Position numbers and translations under genes: made by a program. From the NCBI RefSeq assembly GCF_023241715.1, contig NZ_JALQCW010000049.1, positions 18,946-82,945 on the forward strand: a stretch of DNA of 64,000 nt, in the 5' to 3' direction. This document shows, piece after piece, positions 44,424-52,372 of this stretch. Positions within the stretch are counted from its first letter, which is position 1. Every line of letters begins with the position of its first letter. A model generated the notes under the pieces. It was not told the DNA's origin. It saw only the letters and a program-made list of their open reading frames with translations, and did not search any database. The DNA comes from Pseudomonas morbosilactucae (lineage in GTDB: Bacteria; Pseudomonadota; Gammaproteobacteria; Pseudomonadales; Pseudomonadaceae).

Positions 44424-44469
44424 TCAACAGACACCGGCCCGCCATTCAGACTGCGGGCCTATCAGCCCA

Positions 44470-44937
44470 TCAATCGTCCACACTTCGGCCGCTCAACAAG
44501 CGGCCGATCATGTCCATGGAATAACCCCGATAACTCAGGAAGCGGCCTTGCTTGGCACGCTCACGAGCGTCGATCGGCAAGTGTCCGGCGAATTTTCGCT
44601 GCCAGACATCCTGCAATTGCTCCTGCCAGTCAATACCGCACTCACGCAGGGCGAGGTCAATATCGCCACGCTGCAAGCCACGCTGGCTCAGCTCTTCACG
44701 AATACGCATAGGGCCGTAGCCGGATCGGGCACGGTAGGAAACAAAGCTTTCGAGGTAACGCGATTCGGACAACAGCCCGTCTTCCGTCAAGCGGTCGAGC
44801 GCTGTTTCGATCATTTCAGGAGGGGCGCCGCGCTGACGCAGTTTACGCGTCAGCTCGACTCGACCGTGCTCGCGTCGCGCGAGCAGGTCCATTGCGGTTC
44901 GCCGCACAGCGACGAGGGTATCGAGTACGGCGGTCAT
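44470..44937 (-). CDS. recX: Regulatory protein RecX
   Basis: 155 residues, all helical, with three RecX repeats. The first includes ARREHGRVELTRKLRQRGAP, the second SYRARSGYGPMRIREELSQR, the third RGYSMDMIGRLL. RecX binds the RecA filament and limits it. It starts 8 bases after the recA stop, so both come from one SOS-regulated transcript. Confidence 0.95.
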   Translation of the reverse strand: MTAVLDTLVAVRRTAMDLLARREHGRVELTRKLRQRGAPPEMIETALDRLTEDGLLSESRYLESFVSYRARSGYGPMRIREELSQRGLQRGDIDLALRECGIDWQEQLQDVWQRKFAGHLPIDARERAKQGRFLSYRGYSMDMIGRLLSGRSVDD

Positions 44938-44945
44938 CGGATCAA

Positions 44946-45998
44946 TCAGATATCAGCGTCGGCCAGGTCATCAACGCTTTCTTTGGCCAGCGAAGCTTTG
45001 ACATCCGGAGTCGGAGTCAGCAGCTTGTCGCGGATCTGCTTCTCAAGAGCTGCTGCGATGTCCGGATTGTCTTGCAGGAACTTGGCCGAGTTGGCCTTGC
45101 CCTGGCCGATCTTGTTGCCGTTGTAGGCATACCAGGCACCGGACTTCTCGACAAAACCGTGCAACACGCCCAGGTCGATCATCTCGCCATTGAGGTAGAT
45201 ACCCTTGCCGTAAAGAATCTGGAACTCGGCCTGACGGAACGGCGAAGCTACCTTGTTCTTCACAACCTTGACGCGGGTTTCACTGCCTACGACTTCATCG
45301 CCATCTTTCACCGCGCCAGTACGACGGATGTCCAGGCGGACCGAAGCGTAGAACTTCAGCGCGTTACCACCGGTGGTGGTTTCCGGGCTGCCGAACATCA
45401 CGCCGATCTTCATCCGGATCTGGTTGATGAAGATCACCAGGCAATTGGCGTTCTTGATGTTACCGGTGATTTTACGCAGCGCCTGGGACATCAGACGGGC
45501 TTGCAGACCCACGTGCATGTCGCCCATCTCGCCTTCGATCTCGGCCTTTGGCACCAGGGCTGCCACGGAGTCGACGATGATCACGTCGACCGCGTTGGAA
45601 CGCACCAGCATGTCGGTGATTTCCAGGGCTTGTTCGCCAGTGTCTGGCTGCGAAACCAGCAGGTCATCAACGTTGACCCCCAGCTTGCCGGCGTATTCCG
45701 GGTCCAGTGCGTGCTCGGCGTCAACGAAGGCGCAGGTAGCGCCGGCTTTTTGTGCCTGGGCAATGACCGACAAGGTCAGGGTGGTTTTACCGGAAGATTC
45801 AGGACCGTAGATTTCAACGATACGGCCTTTTGGCAGACCGCCAATGCCGAGCGCAATGTCCAGACCCAGAGAGCCAGTGGAAATAGCCGGGATCGCCTGA
45901 CGGTCCTGATCGCCCATACGCATTACGGCACCCTTGCCGAATTGACGTTCGATCTGACCCAGGGCCGCAGCCAAGGCTTTCTTCTTGTTGTCGTCCAT
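44946..45998 (-). CDS. recA: Recombinase RecA
   Basis: 350 residues from ATG 45998. Strand exchange and LexA co-protease. Walker A GPESSGKTT (about 64-72), Walker B VIIVDSVAALVPKAEIEGEM, L1/L2 loops (MSQALRKITG, FINQIRMKIGVMFGSPETTT). The acidic, disordered C-terminus is typical (KESVDDLADADI). A LexA box is 40 bases upstream. Full length. Confidence 0.98.
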   Translation of the reverse strand: MDDNKKKALAAALGQIERQFGKGAVMRMGDQDRQAIPAISTGSLGLDIALGIGGLPKGRIVEIYGPESSGKTTLTLSVIAQAQKAGATCAFVDAEHALDPEYAGKLGVNVDDLLVSQPDTGEQALEITDMLVRSNAVDVIIVDSVAALVPKAEIEGEMGDMHVGLQARLMSQALRKITGNIKNANCLVIFINQIRMKIGVMFGSPETTTGGNALKFYASVRLDIRRTGAVKDGDEVVGSETRVKVVKNKVASPFRQAEFQILYGKGIYLNGEMIDLGVLHGFVEKSGAWYAYNGNKIGQGKANSAKFLQDNPDIAAALEKQIRDKLLTPTPDVKASLAKESVDDLADADI

Positions 45999-46038
45999 TA
46001 AAGTCCTCACGTAATCAATAAGGCCTGACGGCCAACAC

Positions 46039-46054
46039 CTGTATAAGTAGCCAG
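46039..46054 (-). promoter_or_regulatory. LexA (SOS) box of recA
   Basis: CTGTATAAGTAGCCAG on the plus strand (reverse CTGGCTACTTATACAG), a strong CTG-N10-CAG match 40 bases before the recA start. Confidence 0.9.
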
Positions 46055-46081
46055 TATTATTCCACAGCGCTCGAAGATCGC

Positions 46082-46582
46082 CTACCCCTGATTTGCGATT
46101 TCTGCCGCTGCATGTTGCAGCAAGCCCTCTAGGGCGGCCTTCACCGTTTGTCGGCGGACTTCATCCCGATTCCCCGGGAAGAACCGGCACTCACTGACCA
46201 GCGTCTCGCCAGCGCCCCAGGCGAGCCAGACCGTACCCACCGGTTTCTGTGGTGAACCACCGTCCGGCCCGGCCACGCCACTGACCGCCACGGCGAAATG
46301 CGCCAGGCTTTTCTCCTGGGCACCGCGCACCATCGCCTCCACCACCTCACGACTGACCGCCCCCACTGACGTGAAGAACTCGCTCGGTACATTCAACTGC
46401 TGGGTTTTCTGGCGGTTGGAATAGGTAACGTAGCCAGCCTCGAACCAGGCCGAACTTCCCGGAATCCGGGTGATCGCCTCGGCAATACCGCCTCCGGTGC
46501 AGGACTCCGCCGTGGTGACGTGGGCATTCAGAACCTGTAAACGCCGGCCAAGTTCAGCGGCAAGCTGGGTAATTTCTTTCAC
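46082..46582 (-). CDS. pncC: CinA C-terminal family protein, nicotinamide-nucleotide amidohydrolase (PncC-like)
   Basis: 166 residues, GTG start at 46582 with AGGAGAGCACC. It has only the C-terminal CinA domain: ESCTGGGIAEAITRIPGSSA, WFEAGYVTYSNRQKTQQLNV and VSGVAGPDGGSPQKPVGTVW. It deamidates NMN in pyridine-nucleotide recycling. It lies between recA and the tailocin cluster. Pseudomonads carry R-tailocins at this mutS/cinA locus. Confidence 0.93.
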   Translation of the reverse strand: MKEITQLAAELGRRLQVLNAHVTTAESCTGGGIAEAITRIPGSSAWFEAGYVTYSNRQKTQQLNVPSEFFTSVGAVSREVVEAMVRGAQEKSLAHFAVAVSGVAGPDGGSPQKPVGTVWLAWGAGETLVSECRFFPGNRDEVRRQTVKAALEGLLQHAAAEIANQG

Positions 46583-46663
46583 GGTGCTCTCCTGATGGGA
46601 CGGGCGTGAGGCTTACCGTACACGAGCAACCGAGGCTTGCAAGGCAGCGATCGGATCAAAAGA

Positions 46664-47200
46664 TTAACGCGTGATGGCCCTGACATACGCCTGGCATGCC
46701 TGCAACGCAATCAATCCGCGGTCACCGGCGTCGGTGATGGCGACAATTCGTTGAGCATGCGCCGGGTCAAGTCGGGCTCGTGCGCCTCCATGAACCAGGC
46801 CGGTGCCGGCGGAGGCGGCAGGCACTGGACCAGCGACGGCGGCATCGGTGCTATCGAGGAGGACTGACAAGCGCAGATCAGCAGTGGCAAGGCGGTCGCG
46901 CAGGCGACCTTGATCACGTTGTGCATCGCTCAAGGCTCGGTAATAAGCATGGTCATTGGCTTGAAGTCGCTGCTCCAGCGCCAGGTGTTTGGCCTGCTCG
47001 GCACGCTGCTGGGCAGCGGCCGCCAGGGTGGCTTGGTTCAAGGCTTCACTGTGCAACCGGGCCTGCTCTGACAGCCGGCGAGCGTAGCGCCCATCGAGAA
47101 TCTGCCAGGTCAGGGCCGAAGCGCCGCCCGCCACCAAGGCCAGCAACACCACGACCGCAACCACTCGCCAGGAACCCGGGATCAGGCCGAAGGCTGGCAT
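46664..47200 (-). CDS. Rz-like i-spanin of the lysis cassette
   Basis: 178 residues. One N-terminal membrane anchor (VVAVVVLLALVAGGASALTW) then a long helical, Gln/Ala/Arg-rich periplasmic part (LEQRLQANDHAYYRALSDAQ), as in phage Rz. It bridges the envelope with Rz1 to disrupt the outer membrane at lysis. The start overlaps the endolysin stop by 19 bases. A second lipoprotein frame (46711-46926) is nested inside. Confidence 0.8.
   Translation of the reverse strand: MPAFGLIPGSWRVVAVVVLLALVAGGASALTWQILDGRYARRLSEQARLHSEALNQATLAAAAQQRAEQAKHLALEQRLQANDHAYYRALSDAQRDQGRLRDRLATADLRLSVLLDSTDAAVAGPVPAASAGTGLVHGGARARLDPAHAQRIVAITDAGDRGLIALQACQAYVRAITR
46711..46926 (-). CDS. Rz1-like o-spanin lipoprotein, nested within Rz in another frame
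   Basis: 71 residues, ATG 46926. A signal peptide with a lipobox (LPLLICAC) and a Pro-rich segment (PPSLVQCLPPPPAPAW) are the usual Rz1 marks. It lies completely inside the Rz gene in a different frame, as in lambda and many phages. Short, so moderate certainty, but the lipobox plus the proline run at this place is convincing. Confidence 0.75.
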   Translation of the reverse strand: MHNVIKVACATALPLLICACQSSSIAPMPPSLVQCLPPPPAPAWFMEAHEPDLTRRMLNELSPSPTPVTAD

Positions 47201-47745
47201 AGCACCGCCCTCGCCCTGGCCCAGAGCTGCAGGCGATCCTGCAACCCGTTCAACCCGCCATTGATCCGACGGGTAATGCTGTTGAACTCATCGCGATCGG
47301 CCAGGGCATTGAGCCCGCCGCGCTCCCAGAACCAGGCCGCCGACTCGGCGGCCCATTGTGCTTGCTCCAGCAGCTCCGGCAGTTCCAGCAGACGCTCATC
47401 GCCAAACAGCCCAAGGCTGCATTGGCGATAGTTGCTGCGCCCCGTGATCTGGATCAGGCCGCGGCCGCGAAAGCGCTGGCCATCGCCATCGGCCTCCGGG
47501 GTATTGCCCAGGCGTGCGGCCAGAGTGCCGGTGTCGTATTTACTCAGGTACTGCTCACTGCCCAGTTCGCGTACGTATTGCAGCTGACCGGACTCATGAC
47601 CGATCTGCGCCAGAAACGCCGCCTGGCGTTTTGGCGTGGTGATCTCTCGATGGGCCATGGCCGCATTCAGCACGGAAACAAAAACGCCCGCTTGGCGGCG
47701 GGCGTTGGGCATGATCTGTTGCAGGTGTTGCTCGGTGATCTGCAT
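47182..47745 (-). CDS. GH19-family endolysin of the tailocin
   Basis: 187 residues. It is a family 19 chitinase-like lysozyme: AAFLAQIGHESGQLQYVREL (catalytic Glu), then RFRGRGLIQITGRSNYRQCS and WFWERGGLNALADRDEFNSI. It cuts peptidoglycan to free the tailocin particles. No signal peptide, so it needs a holin, which is not seen in the window. A terminator-like hairpin lies 5' of it. Coupled to Rz by a 19-base overlap. Confidence 0.92.
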   Translation of the reverse strand: MQITEQHLQQIMPNARRQAGVFVSVLNAAMAHREITTPKRQAAFLAQIGHESGQLQYVRELGSEQYLSKYDTGTLAARLGNTPEADGDGQRFRGRGLIQITGRSNYRQCSLGLFGDERLLELPELLEQAQWAAESAAWFWERGGLNALADRDEFNSITRRINGGLNGLQDRLQLWARARAVLCQPSA

Positions 47746-47772
47746 AGGTTGGGACTCGGAAGCCAGGAAAGA

Positions 47773-47798
47773 AAACGCCCCGACGGTGCGGGGCGTTT
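47773..47798 (-). terminator. Hairpin between fibre chaperone and endolysin
   Basis: AAACGCCCC / GGGGCGTTT stem, 8-base loop, with TTCTTTCC after it on the minus strand. It overlaps the chaperone stop. It may reduce lysis gene expression relative to structural genes. Confidence 0.65.
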
Positions 47799-48156
47799 AT
47801 TCGATGTGTTCGGCGATCCAGGACGGCGCCACCGGACGGTACTGGCTGTCCGGAAACTCCGGTGCTTGCGGCCAGTCCCGCAGGGACTGCACATAACGCA
47901 AGAGATCTTTGAACAGTTCATCAGAGAGCGTGGTGGGTATATCAATATCAAGCTGATCGCGATGACGCTCGCGCAACCACTTCACCGACGACAACTCCGC
48001 GTCACGCCAGACGCGTTCGGCCTCAGCCTTTTGGGCCTGACTGACTATCGACAGTTCCGGCGCATCATCGGCGAGCCACTCTTCAGCCAGCCCCGGCTGT
48101 GGGTTGGCAAAACGCCCAACAACAAAGCCGCTTTCATTACGTTGTACAAAGGGCAT
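47797..48156 (-). CDS. Tail-fibre assembly chaperone
   Basis: 119 residues. A short N-terminal segment (MPFVQRNESGFVVGRFANPQ) and a helical Trp-rich C-terminal part (RDWPQAPEFPDSQYRPVAPS) fit the phage tail fibre assembly/chaperone family. Its ATG overlaps the fibre stop by one base (TGATG), and the pair is expected to be specific. It is needed for folding the adjacent fibre. Confidence 0.8.
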   Translation of the reverse strand: MPFVQRNESGFVVGRFANPQPGLAEEWLADDAPELSIVSQAQKAEAERVWRDAELSSVKWLRERHRDQLDIDIPTTLSDELFKDLLRYVQSLRDWPQAPEFPDSQYRPVAPSWIAEHIE

Positions 48157-49793
48157 CAGAAATTCTCCTGCCAGCCGTAAGACGTGATGCTCACGGACGT
48201 TTGAGTTTCACCGGTTACCGTTCTGATACCAATCTGGGCGTCACTGTTGGTCAGCACTTCCAGTGGAATAGACGAGCAATCAAGGGTGGTGTTGTTCGAC
48301 AGCGAACCAAAACCAAATGTATAAGCATTGAACGGTCCTACCGCGAGGTCTGAAAAGCCAGGATTCCTCAAGTAAATAAAACCGTTATTGCCGTAGTAAA
48401 ACGCTGCCACATGCGCAATGACCGGTGCTCCTGGAGGAACGCTGATGGTGTAGTTAGCCGATGCCGCACCGGTAACATTACTCAGCAAAACGTCTTGAAT
48501 CGGCGTTTTCCAAAAGAACATATGCTTGAACTGCTCGAACTGAATGAGATTGTTCGAAGCATCCGTTTTTACCGAGCCGATCCGCCGAACAAGCTCGTAA
48601 CCCACCGGTACTGCAGGCGCGGTGGGGCTGACGGACATCACTACCTCAGCCGAACCATTGACGGTCGCCCGAATGACAAAGACGTGATACCACGTGTTGG
48701 CAGCACGCAAACCAGTGTCGAGCTTGTGTTGGTTCGTCCCGGCGGTCCAAACCGAATTGACCGAGGTCAGCAAGAGACAGGTCAGGCTTGAGTTCAAAAC
48801 GACAGGATTGCCAGACGCCCTTGCGGTTCCTTTTGAAACAGTGATCGCTTGGGTGGTCGCACCCGCAGTGTTCGACAGCACAAACCCTTCGAGAAAGTTC
48901 ACAGGCGTAGAGATTGCTACCTGTGCAGCCACCTGAGAGGCCAACGCTGCAATATCGATATTTCCCTGATTGATCGGCGCATTCCAAGCCTTGATGCACC
49001 ACATCACCGCCAAGTTGCGGGGACGGGTTTCAGTGGAAGTCCGCGCAACTCTGGAGGCATCGAACGACGCATGTTTAAGAGCCGCTCCTGTGGTACCTCC
49101 TGCCTGGGAGTTGGCTGTCGCTCCAATCTCAAATACACCTAAACCATCAAGTTCTGGCTTGCCCAGGGGAATGACGCGCCCAACGCTGCCAGTAAGGTTC
49201 TGCAGCGCATCCAACTGGCTAGAACCAATCTCCCGCCCCGCATCCACCCCCAGCCCATGATCCCAACCCCGCAGGAACTCCCCCCGCGACTCAGGCAAAC
49301 GGAAGACGCCCGCCGCTTCCCCACCGGTATTGAAGGTGGTCCCCAGGTACGCCGCCAGATCCGGATATTCCGCGGCACTCTGCACACTGCCATCCACTTC
49401 CAGGAACCCCGCCGGCACCGTGCCTTTGGGGAACGGCACCATGGCCCCGACCGGCAATGCCGACATGTTCTTCAGCAAGGCCTCGATCTCGGCCTTGGTG
49501 TAGGTCACCGACTTGGTGTACGCATCGGTGATGCCGTACTGGGCCAGGGTGGTCCTGACTTGTTCCGGTGGAATGTTGTCTTTGACGATGGCCTTGATCG
49601 CTGCCAGCAACTGGTCGTGCTCGGCCTCGGCAGGCTCCTCGCCACCGGCCCGAATCACGTTCAGCAACTCGTCGGTGACCGCATTGCCCCACTCGGAGGA
49701 AATCAGCGAACCGACCTGCCCGGTCACCGGGTTTTCGTCGATGAACTTGCCGTCTTTCAGCCCAACACTGGGCACACTTTTTGGATAATCCAC
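48156..49793 (-). CDS. Tailocin tail fibre (receptor-binding protein) with collar domain
   Basis: 545 residues, GTG start at 49793. N-terminal baseplate-attachment part (about 1-100), then a phage collar domain (GAMVPFPKGTVPAGFLEVDG, LPESRGEFLRGWDHGLGVDA, RPRNLAVMWCIKAWNAPIN) to about residue 275. The remaining 270 residues are of beta-rich, low-similarity type and encoded by noticeably AT-richer DNA. This tip should set target-strain specificity. Co-translated with its chaperone. Confidence 0.85.
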   Translation of the reverse strand: MDYPKSVPSVGLKDGKFIDENPVTGQVGSLISSEWGNAVTDELLNVIRAGGEEPAEAEHDQLLAAIKAIVKDNIPPEQVRTTLAQYGITDAYTKSVTYTKAEIEALLKNMSALPVGAMVPFPKGTVPAGFLEVDGSVQSAAEYPDLAAYLGTTFNTGGEAAGVFRLPESRGEFLRGWDHGLGVDAGREIGSSQLDALQNLTGSVGRVIPLGKPELDGLGVFEIGATANSQAGGTTGAALKHASFDASRVARTSTETRPRNLAVMWCIKAWNAPINQGNIDIAALASQVAAQVAISTPVNFLEGFVLSNTAGATTQAITVSKGTARASGNPVVLNSSLTCLLLTSVNSVWTAGTNQHKLDTGLRAANTWYHVFVIRATVNGSAEVVMSVSPTAPAVPVGYELVRRIGSVKTDASNNLIQFEQFKHMFFWKTPIQDVLLSNVTGAASANYTISVPPGAPVIAHVAAFYYGNNGFIYLRNPGFSDLAVGPFNAYTFGFGSLSNNTTLDCSSIPLEVLTNSDAQIGIRTVTGETQTSVSITSYGWQENF

Positions 49794-49804
49794 GCTTCTA
49801 TCCC

Positions 49805-50404
49805 CTAGTCATAATTGATGTGCACCCGGGTATGCGCCGGTGCACTGCGATGAATCATGCATTCCAGGGCACTCCCCGGACTCATGCCAAAACGTTCCCC
49901 CCAATAGCTGGCACCGAATCGCCGCCCCAGTTGCAGGCGGCCGCCGGTGTTGAGGGTCCACATGAATTGCGCCTGCCAGGTGCCGAAGTGCGCGTCACCG
50001 AAACGCGAACGCCCCATGCGCGGGGTGCGCAGTTCGGTGACGCTGGCATTGGGGTAACCCTGGCTGCGGGCGATTTCGACGAAGTAGGCGGCGCGCTGGC
50101 TGCCCACGGCGAGCAAGCGTCGGCGCACCGCCAGGCGACGGTCATCGAACAGCGGCGTCGCCCCCAGGCAGGGGTCGGGCAAGTTCATGACCTGTTCCCA
50201 ATCCGCCACCAACTCGCTGACGCTGGCCGGGTCCATCTCGTTTTGCAGGTCGACGGCCCGCGCGTCGATGCGCGCCAGCTCCTGGGCGATGCCTTGCAGC
50301 ACCTGCTGCAACTGCGGGACGTGCTCGGGCTCCCAGGCCGGGCCGCTGGGCAGCAGGCTGCGCAGTTGGCTCAGGTACTGGGCGGCGTTTCTTAGTCCTG
50401 CCAT
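49805..50404 (-). CDS. DUF2313/YmfQ-family baseplate protein (Mu Gp48-like)
   Basis: 199 residues from ATG 50404 (GGAGA is 8 bases upstream). The opening AAQYLSQLRSLLPSGPAWEP and LVADWEQVMNLPDPCLGATP are typical of the family, which lies between Gp47 (J) and the fibre and links baseplate to fibres. It overlaps the Gp47 gene by 13 bases. Confidence 0.88.
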   Translation of the reverse strand: MAGLRNAAQYLSQLRSLLPSGPAWEPEHVPQLQQVLQGIAQELARIDARAVDLQNEMDPASVSELVADWEQVMNLPDPCLGATPLFDDRRLAVRRRLLAVGSQRAAYFVEIARSQGYPNASVTELRTPRMGRSRFGDAHFGTWQAQFMWTLNTGGRLQLGRRFGASYWGERFGMSPGSALECMIHRSAPAHTRVHINYD

Positions 50405-51450
50405 TGGCATTCTCCAAACACCAGCAACTTGTTGCCGCCCGCCAGCACATCCGCCGTGGGTGCCAACAGACGGTGGTCGTGCTCGCCGGCGGCGCTGCTG
50501 ATGGCTTCGGCGATATGGGTCAGCAGCAGGGTTTCCCCGAGGCCACCTTCACGCTCATGCAGGTCCCGCAGCTGGGCCTCGACGGCCGCACGCACCGCAC
50601 TGGTGTCGGGGCTCAAGCGCAGGTTGTAGTGCACCGGCGTGATGTCGGGGCGCCGCACATCCACCTCGGCCGTCACCGGGCGCAGGCCGTCGATGTAGGC
50701 CTTGACCAGCGCCAGTTGCTGGTCATTGGGAACCGGTTGCGGATCGTCGTCACGCATGACAAAGACCGTGACCGCCACCGGGCCGGTTTTATCGTCCGGC
50801 GCCAGGTAGCGCGGACGACACCAGGCACGGGTAATCCCCGCGCATTCCAGGGCCCAGGTTTCGTAGTCATCCGCCGAGCCGCCGTGGGGAATGATCCGGT
50901 AGGAACGAATCACCCGGGCCCGCAGGGACTCAAGGCTTTCCTCGGCCAGCCCCCCGGTCAGGCCCGGCGCCAGCACCGTGAACAGGTTGCCCACCCCCTG
51001 CACCGGCTGCACCGGAATCAGCTCCAGCCCGGCGTCGGCGTTGCCCAAACTACCGGCGTCTACCGCAGTGATCGAGGCACTGTTAAGACCGGCACGGGTG
51101 GTGACGGCGGCGGTCACTTTGTAGCTGCGACCGTCGCTGCTCTGCAGCAAGGTGTCGACATCCAGCACCGCACCGGCAGCGGCCGTAAAGCTGACACTGC
51201 CGGTGGCGCCCTGGGCGGCTTTGCGCGGTTGGTTGAGGCGCAGGATCGCCATGCGTTCCAGGGTCGGCTCATCGGCGGTATCCGGCAGAATCTGCTCGGC
51301 GATCCAATCCAGATAACCGTACAGGCCAAAGGCGGCGCCACTGAGGGTGCGCGCCAGCACTTGCGCATCGGACTGGCGCAGCGCATCGCTGGCCAGGTCG
51401 CTTTGGGTGCGTTTGATCAGCACCGGCAGCGAAGGGGTTTCAAACGGCAT
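50392..51450 (-). CDS. Baseplate J-like protein (Mu Gp47)
   Basis: 352 residues. Baseplate J family: an N-terminal part with RTQSDLASDALRQSDAQVLA, a centre AEESLESLRARVIRSYRIIP with GGSADDYETWALECAGITRA, and a C-terminal VALTVFV-like strand here read as GPVAVTVFVMRDD. It is a wedge component of contractile tail baseplates. Overlaps at both ends with its neighbours. Confidence 0.92.
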   Translation of the reverse strand: MPFETPSLPVLIKRTQSDLASDALRQSDAQVLARTLSGAAFGLYGYLDWIAEQILPDTADEPTLERMAILRLNQPRKAAQGATGSVSFTAAAGAVLDVDTLLQSSDGRSYKVTAAVTTRAGLNSASITAVDAGSLGNADAGLELIPVQPVQGVGNLFTVLAPGLTGGLAEESLESLRARVIRSYRIIPHGGSADDYETWALECAGITRAWCRPRYLAPDDKTGPVAVTVFVMRDDDPQPVPNDQQLALVKAYIDGLRPVTAEVDVRRPDITPVHYNLRLSPDTSAVRAAVEAQLRDLHEREGGLGETLLLTHIAEAISSAAGEHDHRLLAPTADVLAGGNKLLVFGECQWQD

Positions 51451-51838
51451 AGGTCACCTGCCAACTGTGATTGGGGTTGATGTCCAGGCGCTCGCCATCC
51501 GCCAGCACCAGCACCGTGCGCAGATTCAAACGCTGGGCGTCGAGGCGCTCGCTAAGGATCTCGACCGCGCTGCAATGGCCGTCTTCAACCAGCCATTGCA
51601 AGGCTTCACGGGCATAGAACTCGGCGTCGAGCTGGGTTTGCCGAGTCAGCTTGACCCGGCGCAGCAGCCACAGGCGTGAGCCGATGCGGTCGTCGGCGAC
51701 GCTGGGAAAACTGTCGCCCCACCAGCCGAAACGCTCCTCATCGTCGAGGGCATCGTCATCGGCAGCGCGACGCCAGGTGTAGAGGCTGATCAGCACCGAA
51801 CGGGTCAGGGCCTGTTTCAGGTTGTCACTGGCAAACAT
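51440..51838 (-). CDS. Gp46-family baseplate protein (Mu Gp46)
   Basis: 132 residues from ATG 51838. GP46 family: LTRSVLISLYTWRRAADDDA, RFGWWGDSFPSVADDRIGSR LWLL-type core. It corresponds to the GpW-like/gp25-like baseplate wedge position in Mu. It begins 2 bases after the spike gene stop and overlaps the next gene by 11 bases. Confidence 0.88.
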   Translation of the reverse strand: MFASDNLKQALTRSVLISLYTWRRAADDDALDDEERFGWWGDSFPSVADDRIGSRLWLLRRVKLTRQTQLDAEFYAREALQWLVEDGHCSAVEILSERLDAQRLNLRTVLVLADGERLDINPNHSWQVTYAV

Positions 51839-51840
51839 GT

Positions 51841-52347
51841 TCAACCTCCCACCGGCGCACCGGTCTGGCCCGGGCCCGGTTGAACGCCCGAGTGCAGGTG
51901 GTTGATCTGGCTGATGCCGGCGGCGACCTGGTCGCCCTGGGAAACGATTCGGCCGCTCTGGGTCAGGGTCGGCGTATCGATGTTCACCGCCGTGGCCGCG
52001 CGGATGTTCAAGGTGTCGGTTTCAATCTCGATGACCCGCCCACGCTTGAAGTGAACCTTGTCGCCCTCGTCGGTGTAGATCGCCACTTCCCCCGGCGCCA
52101 GGGCCTTGAGGCGGTAGCGGCGGTCAGCGACCACCAGCACCACGGCATGGGAACGGTCGCCCCCGAGAAAGGTGGCAATGCCCTCGGCGCCCGCCAGCGG
52201 GTTGCTGGTGAAGCCATAGGGCTCGAAATGCTCCATGTCGTCGTTCACTTCCCCGGCGGTCAGGCGCATCTGTAGCGATTGCAGTTTATTGGCCGAATTG
52301 ACGAGCACGACGGTGCCGCGCGCCAACAGGCGTGTCAGTAAGCTCAT
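51841..52347 (-). CDS. Baseplate spike protein (Mu Gp45 / GpV-like)
   Basis: 168 residues from ATG 52347. The N-terminal OB-like domain (LLTRLLARGTVVLVNSANKL, LQMRLTAGEVNDDMEHFEPY, GFTSNPLAGAEGIATFLGGD) is the GpV/Gp45 family. A C-terminal beta-helix part (VIEIETDTLNIRAATAVNID) ends in HLHSGVQPGPGQTGAPVGG, the HxH-type iron-binding tip. It punctures the target envelope. Confidence 0.92.
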   Translation of the reverse strand: MSLLTRLLARGTVVLVNSANKLQSLQMRLTAGEVNDDMEHFEPYGFTSNPLAGAEGIATFLGGDRSHAVVLVVADRRYRLKALAPGEVAIYTDEGDKVHFKRGRVIEIETDTLNIRAATAVNIDTPTLTQSGRIVSQGDQVAAGISQINHLHSGVQPGPGQTGAPVGG

Positions 52348-52372
52348 GTTGAATTCCTTCAGGCCCGCGAGG

